From assembly GCF_949987515.2 (NCBI RefSeq), contig NC_082688.1, positions 79,488,731 through 79,552,730 of the forward strand: a stretch of DNA of 64,000 nucleotides, read 5' to 3'. How positions within the stretch are numbered: the stretch's first letter is position 1; each line of letters starts with the position of its first letter. The translations under genes and the position numbers were made by a program. This DNA is from Delphinus delphis (lineage: Eukaryota > Chordata > Mammalia > Artiodactyla > Delphinidae). The notes beneath the pieces were generated by a model. The model saw nothing but the letters and a program-made list of their open reading frames with translations, did no database searches and was not told the origin of the DNA. Shown piece after piece: positions 1 through 12,460 of the stretch.

Positions 1-53
1 AATATTTGTTTGACGTAAGCCCCTGTCCAAGGTTAGAAGCACCAGATCAGACT

Positions 54-366
54 TTTTTTAAAAAATTTTTGAATTTTATTTTATTTATTTTTTTATACAG
101 CAGGTTCTTATTAGTCATCCATTTCATACACATCAGTATATACATGTCAATCCCAATCTCCCAATTCATCACACCACCACCCCCCTGCCACTTTTCCCCC
201 TTGGTGTCCATATGTTTGTTCTCTACATCTGTGTCTCCATTTCTGCCCTGCAAACTGGTTCATCTGTACCATTTTTCTAGGTTCCACATATGTGTTAATA
301 TACGATATTTGTTTTTCTCTTTCTGACTTACTTCACTCTGTATGACAGTCTCTAGGTCCATCCACA
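54..366 (-). mobile_element. 5'-truncated L1 tail, antisense
   Basis: T-rich start followed by the familiar reverse complement of an L1 3' region (atacagcaggttcttatta). It is bounded by an 11-bp target-site duplication, cagatcagact, at 43-53 and 367-377, which fixes both ends. Confidence 0.9.
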
Positions 367-683
367 CAGATCAGACTGTTTTCTAATGGACTACTGTGCA
401 GCCCTTAAACTGATGTTGTAAAACGCTGTTTCATTAAATGCCATGAAGTACAGTTTTAAAATTGAAAAACATGTTACCCAAGACTGTGATCCTACCGTGA
501 CAAGGAGAGAAAGCATGTGCGTGTATGTACAGATGTGCACACGCGTGGACAGAGGCAAAGGATGTGCCAAACGCTGGGTGGTTTTTCTCTTGGTGGCGGG
601 GTACAGTGGGTTTTTAATTCTCTTCACTTTGCTTATTAATATTTTCTAGCAAGTACTAAACAAATATTAAAATTGACTTGACC

Positions 684-1043
684 GGACTTCCCTGGTGGCG
701 CAGTAGTTAAGAATCCGCCTGCCAATGCAGGGGACACGGGTTCGAGCCCTGGGCCGGGAAGATCCCACATGCCACGGAGCAACTAAGCCTGGGTGCCACA
801 ACTACCGAGCCTGTGCTCTAGAGCCCGCGAGCCACAACTACTGAGCTCCCGCGCCACAACTACTGAAGCCTGCGCACCTAGAGCCTGTGCTCCACAACAA
901 GAGAAGCCACCACAATGAGAAGCCCGCGCACCGCAACAAAGAGTAGACCCCCCCTCGCCGCAACTAGAGAAAGCCCACGCGCAGCAACGAAGACCCAACG
1001 CAGCCAAATATAAATAAATAAAACTAAAAAATTTAAAAAAAAT
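684..1043 (+). mobile_element. CHR-like SINE, long form
   Basis: Begins ggacttccctggtggcgcag and ends in an (aaat)n-rich tail. Flanked by ttgacttgacc at 673-683 and 1044-1054. The body carries degenerate repeats of gccacaactact type. Confidence 0.9.
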
Positions 1044-1394
1044 TTGACTTGACCAAAAATAACTCCTACAGTTATTTGTACATTGAGGGCAACATAGTTG
1101 GCTTCGTTTTTCTTAGACTGACTTAGCACCAACTTGGCCAGTAGCAGACCCCTGCTACTCCCTTCCTCCCAGTGGGAAATTGAGAAAGAAGTATGGAGCG
1201 AGAGGCATGGGGAACCGAAAACAGCCCTTAGTTATGTTGTGCAGTATCTACTTCTGCCTGTGGAGTCAGCTGCAGCCTCAGCCCTGCCCGTTCCCTCCAA
1301 CTGACCTAGAGGTTAGAATGTTCTTATCGGATCAGCACCATCACCTGAGAAGCCATCAGCTGACCAGACTGAATGGCCTTCATTTCTTTTTTAG

Positions 1395-1620
1395 CCATTT
1401 TTAATGGAAAATTGCAGACATCCAAAGAAGTGGAGAGTATACCCCCCCCTCCGGCTTCAACAATTATGAACATTAGCATTTGACCGATCTTGTTTCATCG
1501 GGACCTTTCCTCAAACTCACTTCTTTTTTTTCCTCTTCCAGGAGTTAGCATCTTCATTTTCAACTGTATAAACTAACAAAGTATCTTTGTTATGTCTTTT
1601 AGTAACAAGCATGTACTAAC
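1395..1620 (-). mobile_element. Possible old L1-type 3' region, antisense
   Basis: The wording (acattagcatttgacc, ttcaactgtataaac) resembles antisense L1M 3' sequence, but it is diverged. Low certainty. Confidence 0.3.
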
Positions 1621-2439
1621 TGCTTTAACAAAATCTTAAAACTTCTGTCCTAATGTCAGCACAACCGAACCCCCGGGCAGACTTCGAACACTTGCTGCGT
1701 GGTCCCCCTTCTCTGCTTCTGCATTTCCTCTCTTCTCTGCTTCTAGGCTAAATCAGTCTTCCCTCTTTCCTTCTTCCAATTCTCCTCTGTTAAGCCTTTC
1801 TCAACGCCCTTAGTTATAGCTGTCACTTTCCTCTGACCTCTCTTATGACCCTTAGCATATTACAGTTCTTTGTGAGCTTATCTCAGTCTCCTTAGATCAT
1901 AATCTTCGTGTAAAACAAGATTTTCCTTATCTCCCTTTCTCCTATGCTACTTAAAAATGCTTAATGCAAAGAAGATGCTCAAGAAATAGATGCTAAATTA
2001 ATTTAAATTGATTAAGTTCATTGGAGAAAAATTTTGATTACAAAAGAAATGCATTATGTTCAAAGGAAAAATTTCAGATATTGCCTAGGACCACGGACAT
2101 TTTATCTCACCTGCAAGATTTTTAAAGATTTTAAAGTACTGCAATAAAAAGAATCTTCAATTTGAGCCAGTATAAAGAAGACATCTTTTTTTTTTTTTGA
2201 GGAAAATGGTCTTTATGGTCTTTTGTCATTTTTTTCACATATATCTGGAGCGTTTAGGTCTTCTCTTATTCTAGAATGCTTCTTTTCCCTTGGTAGGGAA
2301 GAGTGACTCTGACAACATTAGAATATCTATTATGTTTTAAGATGTAGGTTTAAATCTTCAGTAGAAGAAACTGGCTATGTTTAGGGTCCACATGCCCCAT
2401 GAAGTAAGTTGGTATCAATCTCATGAATAACGGCAGCTC

Positions 2440-2650
2440 ACAGGTATAGAGTTGCTCCCAGTGTACACCATCTTTTCATCTATTGCCTCCTTTAATTATC
2501 ACAGTGGCCCTTGTGAGCTGGGCAGGGCAGTGCAGGGCAGCTATTGTTGCCTTAAATCTGCAAAGAAGTAAACTGAGGCTTAGGCAGATAGAGTGAATCT
2601 TGTCTACGGCAGAAAGTGGCAGAGTCTGATTTTAAGTGTAGATTGGAAAC
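2440..2650 (-). mobile_element. MIR relic, antisense
   Basis: Matches the reverse complement of MIR in order: tttaattatcacagtggccc, aactgaggcttaggcagat, then gtggcagagtctgat. Edges are approximate. Confidence 0.6.
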
Positions 2651-3584
2651 CAAAGGGCTTTGGGACTGGATGTTGGGAACATGCAAAGACGGGAAACTCT
2701 CTCTCTCCAAGCACTACATATATTTGGGAGCCAGACCAGGTTCTCGAAGTAAGTGTGTATATCCCACTGCGTAGAACTATCAAAGTGATATCACACTCTC
2801 TGAGCCAATCACTTCCCAGATTCCTCAGGTTCTGCTTTAGTCTTTGTCGTAGAAGTCAATCCACCTTCTGATGAATTGGCAAGGCTGCTGTGCGTGCGTG
2901 CTGCTGGGGTTCTCTCTCATTCTCTTTTCGTGACTTAAGAAGAAATCTGGGGAAGCCCATCTTTGAACAGTGTGAACTGCCTGAGCTGTTGCTCAGGCTG
3001 ACATGTATGGAACACTTAATTATTCCTTAACCTCGTCATCCTTTCATGACCATTACTGTAAAATTACAAAGCAAATTGTACACATTGTGGCCTAGTTCAT
3101 GAAGAAGGCATGTTGGTCGAAGACAGTGTCCTCCTACAGGATTGCCAGGTTTGAATTTTTGGTTGAGAAGCGGAGAAGGAAACGAATCATTGTGGACAGT
3201 CGGTTACATGCAAGAGCTACGCAGATACGTGCAGGACAGTTCTATAATAGTGGTGGGATAAAGACCAGCCTCCAGACTGGTCTTAAGAATTGCTATGTTT
3301 CATAAAAGCCTTATTTGCTTAGATAAGGAACCAGTTACATTTTAAGGGTTGGTGATGCCTGGTGATGGGTTTTTGACATCAACCCATACTTTAAAGGTTA
3401 TCTGTCATACAAATTTTGCCAAAATCAAGGATATTTTAGGGGAAATTAGAGGTTGACTATCTAGTCCTCGCATATATACCTTACAGTTTGAAGACTGTTT
3501 TAAAGTGCGATTTAACTTTTTTAATCCATTTGGTGAATGTGGGTTTTGGGATGAGGAGTGGCTATAAAATGCTATGCCTATTTG

Positions 3585-3800
3585 GAAGCAGCAGGGTGTG
3601 AGGAAGTTGGCCCTGACATCAGGGGCCCTGGGTTTCACTCCCAATCTGGCCACTTACCAGCCACAGGGCATTGGCAAGTTACCCTCTCTGATCCTCAGTC
3701 TTCTCATCTGTATAATGGGATGGTAGTCCCTATCTCACAGTTGCTGAGCGACCATATTAGACAATGTGGATAAGATATCTGGCACTCCACGGGCACTCGG
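3585..3800 (+). mobile_element. MIR relic
   Basis: Core order of MIR is visible: ctgggtttcactcccaatct, cctcagtcttctcatctgta, taatgggatggtagtcccta. Edges are approximate. Confidence 0.75.
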
Positions 3801-3899
3801 CACATGTCAGCAGGCTGCAGTGCCTATGGAGTGATATAGTACTCATGGCAGAATGCCTGTCCAAACTTCTCTCAGCCCAGACCTCCTGAGCTCCTGGCA

Positions 3900-4762
3900 C
3901 ATACATGCCGCTGCCTGCTGTTCCTCTTCATCCCAAATTCCCCATGTCTAAAACCAACATCCCGGTTGGTCATTGGCTCTGCCAGTTTGCTCAAATGAGG
4001 AACACAGGAGCTATCCCAGATCTCTCTTTCTCACCCACCCTCAGTCCATTCTCCTTTCTTAACTCTCCCTGGGATTTATTGCCCCTGCCCCCTTCTTCCG
4101 ACTTGATGACTGTAATAGCACCATAACCTGCCTCCCTGACACCCATCTAGCATCCTTCTCCCAAGTCAGCTCTTAACCACTACCAGAGTGATCTCTGAAA
4201 ATCAAATCAGGTCTTGAAGATTCCAGCTTAGAATCTTTTAATGTGCTTCCCTGTCTTCAGGATAAACCCAAGCCTTTCTGCGAGGTCCCTCATGATGTGG
4301 ACCCCGCCCCTCCCTTTCCCTCTCCTCTTACCCTGCCCGTCGTGAACCCTGTCCTTCGTCCACATGGAACTGCCTTATGGCTCCCACAGGGTCACGCTTC
4401 CGCACATTTTTTTTTTTTTTTTGCGGTACGCGGGCCTTTCACTGTTGTGGCCTCTCCCGTTGCGGAGCACAGGCTCCAGACGCGCAGGCTCAGCAGCCAT
4501 GGCTCACGGGCCCAGCCACTCCACGGCATGTGGGATCTTCCCGGACCGGGGCACGAACCCGTGTCCCCTGCATCGGCAGGCGGACTCTCAACCACTGCAC
4601 CACCAGGGAAGCCCTTCCGCACCTTTACATGTGCTGTTTTCTCTGCCCGGAATATTTTTTCCCCGACTCCTTCCCTCAGTGTAGTTCTGGAAGGCTTGTG
4701 CATGGCGTGCCTGTCCCCGGAGGTCTTCCTGACCCCCCTCCCATGCTGGATTAGGTGCTATC
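3900..4762 (+). mobile_element. L2 relic, split by a CHR SINE
   Basis: L2 3' wording before and after the SINE at 4406-4613 (tttacatgtgctgttttctc; gaggtcttcctgaccccc). The long open frames here are translations of repeat DNA. Confidence 0.65.
4406..4613 (-). mobile_element. CHR SINE, antisense
   Basis: T-tail then the reverse complement of the CHR body, ending accagggaagc. Target-site duplication cttccgcac at 4397-4405 and 4614-4622. Inserted in an L2. Confidence 0.95.
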
Positions 4763-4775
4763 CCTAGATGCTTCT

Positions 4776-4890
4776 CTTTTTTTTGCCTGCACCGTGCAGG
4801 CTCTTAGTTCCCCAACCAGGGATCGAACCCGTGCCCCCTGCAGTGGAAGCTCGGAGCCCTAACCACTGGACCACGAAGGAATTCCAGCAC
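4776..4890 (-). mobile_element. Short older tRNA-derived SINE, antisense
   Basis: Reverse complement of the gaattcc...gtccagtggttaggac SINE type, with ggttcgatccctgg (B box) visible in reverse. A 14-bp duplication with one mismatch (ccctagatgcttct / ccctaggtgcttct) lies at 4762-4775 and 4891-4904. Confidence 0.88.
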
Positions 4891-5894
4891 CCCTAGGTGC
4901 TTCTTGATCGCTCTCCATCCACTGCTGCTGTAGCATGGACTGCTTGATAGTCTCATAAACTCCTGACCAGTCTGTGTGTGACTGAAGAGCAAGCGGACTC
5001 ATCTCTTTTTCCCATCAATGTCAAATCAGTGTCTATCAATGTCAAATGTATGAATGAATCTGGGTCAGTCCCTTTTCTTAGACAAGCCGGCGAGGCCCAG
5101 GTAGTAGATGTGTCATGGTCGAATGCTGCTCTATCTTTGACCCAATGAAATGGCCATTGCATGTAGATGCCATGCCACTCTGTGGGGCGCTGAGATGGGA
5201 CTAGAGCATCATTGCTTAAGGGCTGGGCTTAAGGCCAGATGGACGTTCCCTCCATCTGGGTTGAGTTCCCTCTCAGCACGCCTGCAGTCTGGCTGCAGCT
5301 TCCCAGCTCCTAACCACATGGCTATACCACTGCGGGGAAAGAACGTGCTGGTCAGAAAACAGGAGCTTCAGGTCCTCCCGGCAGCTGCCTTTCTTCTCGA
5401 AAACCAAGAAACGTAGGCTTATACCACAAGCTTCTGGGAACTCTACTAGTACGAGTCATCATTCTTGGGTCTGAGCAGTGCTGAAGTGGGTTGGGGTAGA
5501 TGACCTCAGAAACATGGTGAATTCATGGAGAGAAATGCTGCCCTGTGAGACCTCCGGCAGCCTGACACCCAGCCTTTCGTGGTGACACTCTTTCTAATTC
5601 CTAAAATTTGAGTTAGAAAAGTTTGTTACCAAGGATCTATGAAATGAGTTTGGAGCTTGAGGAAATCATGCCACTCTTAAAGGATGGCTATCGACGAGGC
5701 CTGCTCTGTAATGCTAGTAACAACTACAGTTGCTGCCCCCTCGCACCCCCTACTCTTAGGACTTAGATGCAGTAGGACTTCGGGGCTCTGCAGGCATCAT
5801 TTTTGAAGCCCTGCTGACAATGGTGGGTTGCTGCAGGGTAGGGGACCCACAGTCTGAGAAGGGGCTGAGGACTGGCCTTAAAGAGGAGAGGATG

Positions 5895-6106
5895 GAGCTT
5901 CCCTGGTGGCGCAGTGGTTGAGAGTCCGCCTGCCGATGCAGGGGACGCGGGTTCGTGCCCCGGTCCGGGAAGATCCCACATGCCACAGAGCGGCTGGGCC
6001 CGTGAGCCATGGCCGCTGAGCCTGCGCGTCCGGAGCCTGTGCTCCGCAACGGGAGAGGCCACAACAGTGAGAGGCCCGCGTACCGGAAAAAAAAAAAAAA
6101 AAAAAA
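5895..6106 (+). mobile_element. CHR SINE, near-intact
   Basis: Full body from gcttccctggtggcgcagtg to a long A-tail. Flanked by aagaggagaggatg at 5881-5894 and 6107-6120. It faces the antisense copy at 4406-4613. Confidence 0.95.
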
Positions 6107-6779
6107 AAGAGGAGAGGATGAGGTCAGGAGCTGAGGACTGGCCAGGACACCTGGTTCTGAGGGGGTCCTGCCCTGCTTCTTCCTTTACTTTCTGGACAAA
6201 TGCTTCATGACCCCACAAAGACTTTCCTTTCTCAGTGCATCTCTGGAATAATAAATCTGAAGTTCAGCAAGACTTTTTGTGAAACTCTGTTTATATTAGT
6301 TCATAGTAATACCAGAAAATAAAGGTAACTATTTCTGTTCTTTGGAGTTTGTGCTACTGCAGTTAATTTAAAATGAGCTTAAAGGATGTGTCAGGGAAGT
6401 TTTCTCTTGGGAATTTCATACGATGTTGTGCTGTCTTGGCCACTGAGCACAGCACAGTGCTGGGGCAGGGGCTGCTTGATCAGACAGTGCCGTGGTCACG
6501 GCTCTGGTCCCCCAAATCCTGACCATTACCTTTGGCAGTGGCTATGGACATCTGCTGAGTGAGTCATGATCATTTTTATGATACATCCTGAAAATTTCCA
6601 GTGTTACTTAATGAAGTTCAGGGAAACAGAAGGGTTAGATTTCAGGAAGTAGCTACTTTTTAAATGGCAACTTAATGTTTTCATAGTATGAGTTAATATC
6701 TTACCAAACCTAAATTCTGATGTTGGAAATGTACAATTTAAACGAAGTGTAAAGTTAGGAGAGTACTTTGTCCTTAGTC

Positions 6780-7245
6780 AGAGTTCCTACAGTAGCTGAC
6801 TCTGCCACTCCCCACCTCAATCTTTTCCTTTTCTGCCCTCGCTCACTCTGCTCTGGCCTCCTTGCCTTCTCTCAGACCCACCTCAGGACCTTTGCACATG
6901 ATCTGACCCCTCCTCAAGATTGCGCTGAGCTTGCCCCCTCACTTCCTTCAAGCTCGTTCTCAAGTGGCTCCATATCAGTGAGGCCTTCTTTGATCTCCTG
7001 ATACGCTTCACGGCGACACTCCTTAGTGCCCTGTCCTGCTTTATCCACAGAACTGGTCACAGTCTAACGTTCTGCTTCTATGTTTGTTTACTGTTTAGTC
7101 CATCTACCTCCACTGAAATGGAAGCACCATGAGGGGGCTTTGTCAATTTTGTTCCCGGGTTCATCCCTGGTGCCTAATACAGTTCCCGGCACACATTACA
7201 CAGTTAACATAAATATGTGTTGAACAAATGAATGAATGAAACAGA
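6780..7245 (+). mobile_element. L2 relic
   Basis: L2 3' end in order: acctttgcacatgatctgac, gaggccttctttgatctcc, gaagcaccatgaggg, ending gttgaacaaatgaatgaatg. Confidence 0.8.
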
Positions 7246-7289
7246 ATTTTTTCACCCAGAAGGGACTTTTTAGATCATCAAGTAACCTT

Positions 7290-7345
7290 ATATTACAGAC
7301 TGGGAAACTGAGGCACAGAAAGTTTATGTGGCTTATTCAGAATGA
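7290..7345 (-). mobile_element. Short MIR fragment, antisense
   Basis: attacagactgggaaactga followed by ggcacagaaag is the conserved MIR segment in reverse complement. Confidence 0.45.
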
Positions 7346-7639
7346 AACTGAATCATTTAAAAACTGTTATAGCTCTTTTTAGAACTCTAGGAATATATGT
7401 GGAGCATTCTGGTCAGTGGTCCAGGATGAGACAAAAGAGTTAGTGAAAACAGACTGATAACTTAAAATTTTAGCAAAAAGTGACAAGTTATTGTGTGATG
7501 GCAAAGCTTTTTGAAAGCAGAGTCTTGTTGACTTTTGTGGTGTAAAGTGCACTTTGCATTAATTAGTGCCCAAGAAAAATGTGTTGATGGATTTGGTTAT
7601 ACTGTCATAATGTCATTCTTTCTCTAAGACCCTCCTTCT

Positions 7640-8135
7640 GCACTGAGACAGGAGGGACAGGGGCAAGGCACAACCTTTAAAAGAATGACATATCCTGAGG
7701 ATATGACAAAAACTCGTTAAAACCAACTAGGTCCAAGATGGCAGAAGATTTAACTTCCCGTAGACCTTGAGCCTCATTATACACTCATTGTAATATATTA
7801 GCATATGCTAAACAACACACAGACAGGCACCATGACAGTTCTGAGGCCAACCATGAAAGGCCAAAAGGTGGGTGGTGCCCTAATTCCTGGAAATCCCCGC
7901 CCCCTCTCCAAGATAGAATATTCCACTTGTTAGCTATGAAATTGCCCAGCGCATAGAAACTAACCAGCCCCACATTTCAGGGGCTGCTCTCACTTTCCAA
8001 GAGGACCCCACCCCTGGGGCTGCTTCTTTCTGTGGAGTGTGTACCTCTGTAAATAAACCCACTTTCACTTTACTATGGCTCACTCACTTGGCCAGCCATC
8101 CCAAGGACTCTAGGCCTGGGACATGACCATTCTCT
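7640..8135 (+). mobile_element. LTR-like element (ERV1-type solo LTR candidate)
   Basis: Contains a late AATAAA (gtaaataaacccactttcac), a cccac-rich region and a gagcctcattatacac stretch in a retroviral LTR-like order. No internal gag/pol/env-like coding is present. Edges and target duplication could not be fixed. Confidence 0.5.
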
Positions 8136-9799
8136 CATGCCCCATTTTCCCTACAACAGTACTACTCTTTTTCCATTTTTGTTTTTTTTTTTTCCTTTCT
8201 TTCTTTTTCATTCTCTCCCAAAATATACAATTGCACTTATGGCTTTAAAATTCTTTTGGTTACAAGTATCACATTTAAGAGATTTTTGTGTTGTTTTTGG
8301 TGTGTGTGTATTTTTTTTTCAATACTTTTATGAACAGCTAAGAAGATCAAAGAAGTGACTTGGTCTCTGGGAAAATTCAGAGCTATTCAGCTATTCCATT
8401 TTTCCAGATGCGTCTGCAACAAATAAAGCAAAGAACTAATATTTCTAGTTCTCCGCTTTGTAAAAGAACCGAGTTGACAAGCCATGGTGGTTTGAGGGCC
8501 TGAATGGTTCTGACCTCAATCTTGTTTATAGACATCCTTGGAATCTCACTTTTGACAAAAAGTTGTTTATAAGTAGCATGATGTTTAGATACACAACAGT
8601 TTGGGGGTGGGACCAATTAATTTCTCTTTAAACAGAAAAAAATGAAGCACAGCTAATCTTTTTAGTGAACTGAAGTAAACCCTAAAAGATGCAGTGATAC
8701 TGCTTTAACTTCGGAGTTGGAAGCCATGAAAATTCAGGGAGGGTATATTTAGGAAAATGTGAGAAGAGAGGAAGAGAGGTGGGTAAACCACATGAATACA
8801 GAAGAAACCTCTTTCTGTTGTTAGCATAGATTTAAAAAAAATCTACTCTTGTGTGTCTTTAGATATCCTAAATAAACAGTTCTGAGGGTGTGTTGTCTGT
8901 ACTTTAGACCACACAGAGCAGTGATTCTCAACTAATCACCTGAAGGCTCTTTCAGACTATCCAAACTCTCCAGGAAGCTGATTACACACAATCTCCACCC
9001 CACCCCCCAACTTTATTCTCCCCATGCCATTACTGAGGGGAATTCTGCTGCCCAGGGTTATGCCTGTCCTCTGCTCTTTCCCACTGATGCGTGGAAATCC
9101 TGTGGTTGGTGGTAGGGCCCATTCATATGCATGCCTCTTTCTCTATCATAAGACCTAAGAAGATTCAACTCCGACAGCATAAGCAGCTAAATCTTAGATT
9201 TATATACTCCAAAGGCTGGAAAAACACCCGAAAACGTGACTCTTATTTTATCTGATCGTTGGCATTTAGCTAAAATCAGTCGACTATTCCAAACATCTCT
9301 ACAAATCTGGCTGTACCAAACAGGCATCATGACTGTCAGCTGGGGTATAGTCCCAGGCGATCCTCTAGCAAGAGCAGTGACTTAGCATTGTACTGTCCAT
9401 ATGCTGTACTCGGGCTCCCTCACAAAACCCATTGGCAAGACTGCTGCCTGGGCTTGGAAATGGTCTGGGTTACAGGTAGCAAAGCTCACTGACCCCAGTG
9501 GGGATTCTGCCTGTGAGGTAAGCTACTTGGTCACTTACTTAGCTATAACCAACTAGGTTCCCAGTGCACCTGAGCATGGGGTCAAACTGTGCATTAGATT
9601 TTAGGGCTCCCTTCAGGTAAAGGGGAATCTTACACACTGCAAGTCTCAAGATCAGGTAGAGGCCCCAGGCAGTCCTTGCCTCTCCAGGACTACAGAGCTG
9701 AGTCTCACCCACAGGAACAGTGCAGTGAAGTCCCCTCGGAGATGAGAACATTTGGTCTCCAGAGGCCATCTTAGTGACCCTCAGTTTGCCCTTTCTGGC

Positions 9800-10400
9800 A
9801 GACAGGGAGTTTACAAAAGAAGAAATTCAGATTCTAACAGAGGGATGGAAAGGTATTCACCTTCACTAGCAATTAGAGAAATGCCCAAGGTTAGCTTTTT
9901 AATCTCTCAGTTTGGCAAAAGGTAAAGACCAATTATATTGCCTGGTTTAGGCACCTTCATTTACTCACTGCTTCAGAGAAGGGTCATAAAATTGGTACAG
10001 CCTTTCCCTGGCAACCTGGTGATGTGCAAGCCAATGGAGATATCAGATCCTTTCACCCAGCTGTCCTACTTCTAGGAACTGAGAGCTACGAGTTTATTTT
10101 AAGGAAATGGATTAAGGAGCTATTCGAAGAAATGTATACAAAAGTTGCAAGCGGTATTTGAATGTTAGTACTTGGAAACAACCTGTGTATTTTAATAATA
10201 AGAGATTTAAATAAATTATATATCTGAATGATAGATTTTTATGGTGTAGTTAAAAGTGATATAAAATATCACATGATGGCTCTATAAAGATGTTTGTGGT
10301 CTACTGCTGAGTGGAAAAAAAAGCAAGTTACAAAACAATGTGAGGTCTAATCATTTTTTAAAAATCCAAGTACATTTAAAAGTCATGTTAAATGAAACTC
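9800..10400 (+). mobile_element. Old L1-type relic, sense
   Basis: Reads like a diverged L1 ORF2 end: caattagagaaatgcccaag, ctgtcctacttctaggaact, aaacaacctgtgtattttaa, and a tail mentioning gtggaaaaaaaagcaagtta. No intact frame. Confidence 0.5.
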
Positions 10401-10419
10401 CAAACCATGGTATTACAGA

Positions 10420-10652
10420 TGACTTTCATTTTCTTCTTTTTGTTCACTTGCATTTTCTTTTTTTTTGTGAGTTGTGTTTCTTTTTTTAATTAGGTTCTAC
10501 TTCTATACATTAGTGCAATCTGATCATACAGTATTTGTCTTTTTCTGACTCATTTCACTTAGCATAATGTCTTCAAAGTCCATGTTGTCACAAATGGTAG
10601 GATTACCTCATTTTTTATAGCTGATTAATAGTGTTTCCACAATGAGCATCTA
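10420..10652 (-). mobile_element. Antisense L1 fragment
   Basis: tcatttcacttagcataatg and the surrounding words are typical of the reverse complement of an L1 3' region. The CHR-like SINE that follows is inserted at its end. Confidence 0.55.
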
Positions 10653-10671
10653 TTTTTAAAATTTTCTTTTA

Positions 10672-10901
10672 GGGACCTCCCTGGTGGTCCAGTGGCTAAG
10701 ACTCCATGCTCCCAATGCAAGGGGCCCAGGTTTGATCCCTAGTCAGAGAACTAGATCCCACATGCATGCTGCAACTAAGAGTTCACATGCCACAACTAAA
10801 GATCACACATGCTGCAACTAAAGATCACACATGCCACAACGGAGATCCCAGGTGCCCCAACTAAGACCCAGTGCAGCCTAAATAAATACATAAAAATTTT
10901 G
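10672..10901 (+). mobile_element. Older CHR-like SINE with perfect 19-bp target duplication
   Basis: Starts gggacctccctggtggtcca and ends in an (aaat) tail. The 19-bp direct repeat tttttaaaattttctttta sits at 10653-10671 and 10902-10920. Confidence 0.93.
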
Positions 10902-10920
10902 TTTTTAAAATTTTCTTTTA

Positions 10921-12460
10921 ATGTATTTTTCTGATCTTTTTTCTAAGTTTTTTTTTAAATTGAAGTGTAGTTGATTTATAACATTATATAAGTTTCAGGT
11001 GTACAATATAGTAATTCACAATTTCTAAAGATTATACTCCATTTATAGTTATTATAAAATATTGGCTATATTCCCTGTGCTGTACAATACATCCTTGTAG
11101 CTTGTTTATTTTATACATAGTAGTTTATACCTCGAAGACCCCTACCCCTGTCTTGCCCTCCTCCCTTTCCTCTCCCCAATGGTAACCACTAATTTATACT
11201 CTATATCTGTGAGTCTTTTTTTATACTCACTAATTTGTTTTATTTTTTAGATTCCACATAGGTTATAACTGGTCTCATTTTTTAATTGAGTTGTTTGTTT
11301 TTTTGGTATTGAATTGTATGAACTGTTTATATATTTTGGATATGAACTAACCCCTTATTGGTCATATCATTTGCAAATATTTTCTTCCATTCTATAGGTT
11401 GTCATTTTGTTTTGTCCATGTTTTCCTTTGCTGTGCAAAAGCTTTTAAGATTAATTAGGTCCCATTTGTTTATTTTTGCTTTTGTTCCCTTTGCTTTAGG
11501 AGACAGGTCCAAAAAAATATTGCTATGACTTATGTCAAAGAGTGTTCCATCTACATTTTCTTCTAGGAGTTTTATGGTTTCTGGTCTTACATTTAGGTCT
11601 TTAATCCATTTTGAGTTTATTTTTGTATATGGTGTTAGAAAATGTTCTAATGTCATTCTTTTACATGTAGCTGTCCAGTTTTCCCAGCGCCACTTTTTGA
11701 AGAGACTGTCTTTTCTCCATTGCATATTCTTGCCTCCTTTGTTGTAGATTAATTGACCATAAGTATGTGAGTTTACTTCTGGGCTCTATAGTCTGTCCCA
11801 TTGATCTAAGTGTCTGTTCTGTGCTGTTTCTGTTTTGTTATATTCATTCATTTGTTTTATTCTTTAGATTCCACAGGTAAGTGATAACCTTTCTCTGTCT
11901 GATTTTTTTCACCAAGCATAATACCCGCCAAGTCCAGTTGTTACAAATGGCAAAATTTCATTCTTTCTTATGGCTGAGTACTATTTCATTGTATATATGT
12001 ACACCACATCTTCTTTATCCATTCATCTGTTGATGGACACTTAGGTTGCTTCCATATCTTGGCTACTGTAAAGAATGCTGCTTTGAACATCGGGATGCAT
12101 GTATCTCTTCAGATAAGTGTTTTCGTTTTCTTCGGGTATATACACAGCAGTGGAATTGCTGGATCATGTGGTAGTTCTGTTTATAGTTTTTGAGAACCTC
12201 CATACTCTTTTCCACAGTCGTTGCATCAATTGACATTCCCACCAATAGCGTACGAGGGTTCCGTTTTGAGGGTTCCGTTTTCTCCACATCCTCGCCAACA
12301 TTTGTTTTTTGTGGTCTTCTTCATGGTAGCCATTCTGACAGGTGTGAGACTGTGGTTTTCATTTGCAAAACCACTGACATTGTGGTTTGCATTTCTCTGA
12401 TGATTAGCAATATTGAACATCTTTTCATGTGCCTGTTGGCAATCTATATATCTTAACTTT
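10921..12460 (-). mobile_element. Composite antisense L1 sequence
   Basis: 3'UTR wording (tcaggtgtacaatatagta) at the left, then ORF2-like sequence. Block order is not collinear: 11275-11750 matches a more 5' part of ORF2 than 11830-12450, so two L1 copies or a rearranged one are present. Short antisense frames such as 11402-11725 and 12063-12287 are ORF2 remnants. Confidence 0.8.

Noticed and set aside
684..780. tRNA-like A and B boxes
   Set aside because: They belong to the tRNA-derived heads of SINEs; no cloverleaf with a complete acceptor stem is present, so not a tRNA gene.
11402..12420. Minus-strand frames that look protein-like
   Set aside because: They are decayed L1 ORF2 pieces, interrupted and out of order; not host genes.
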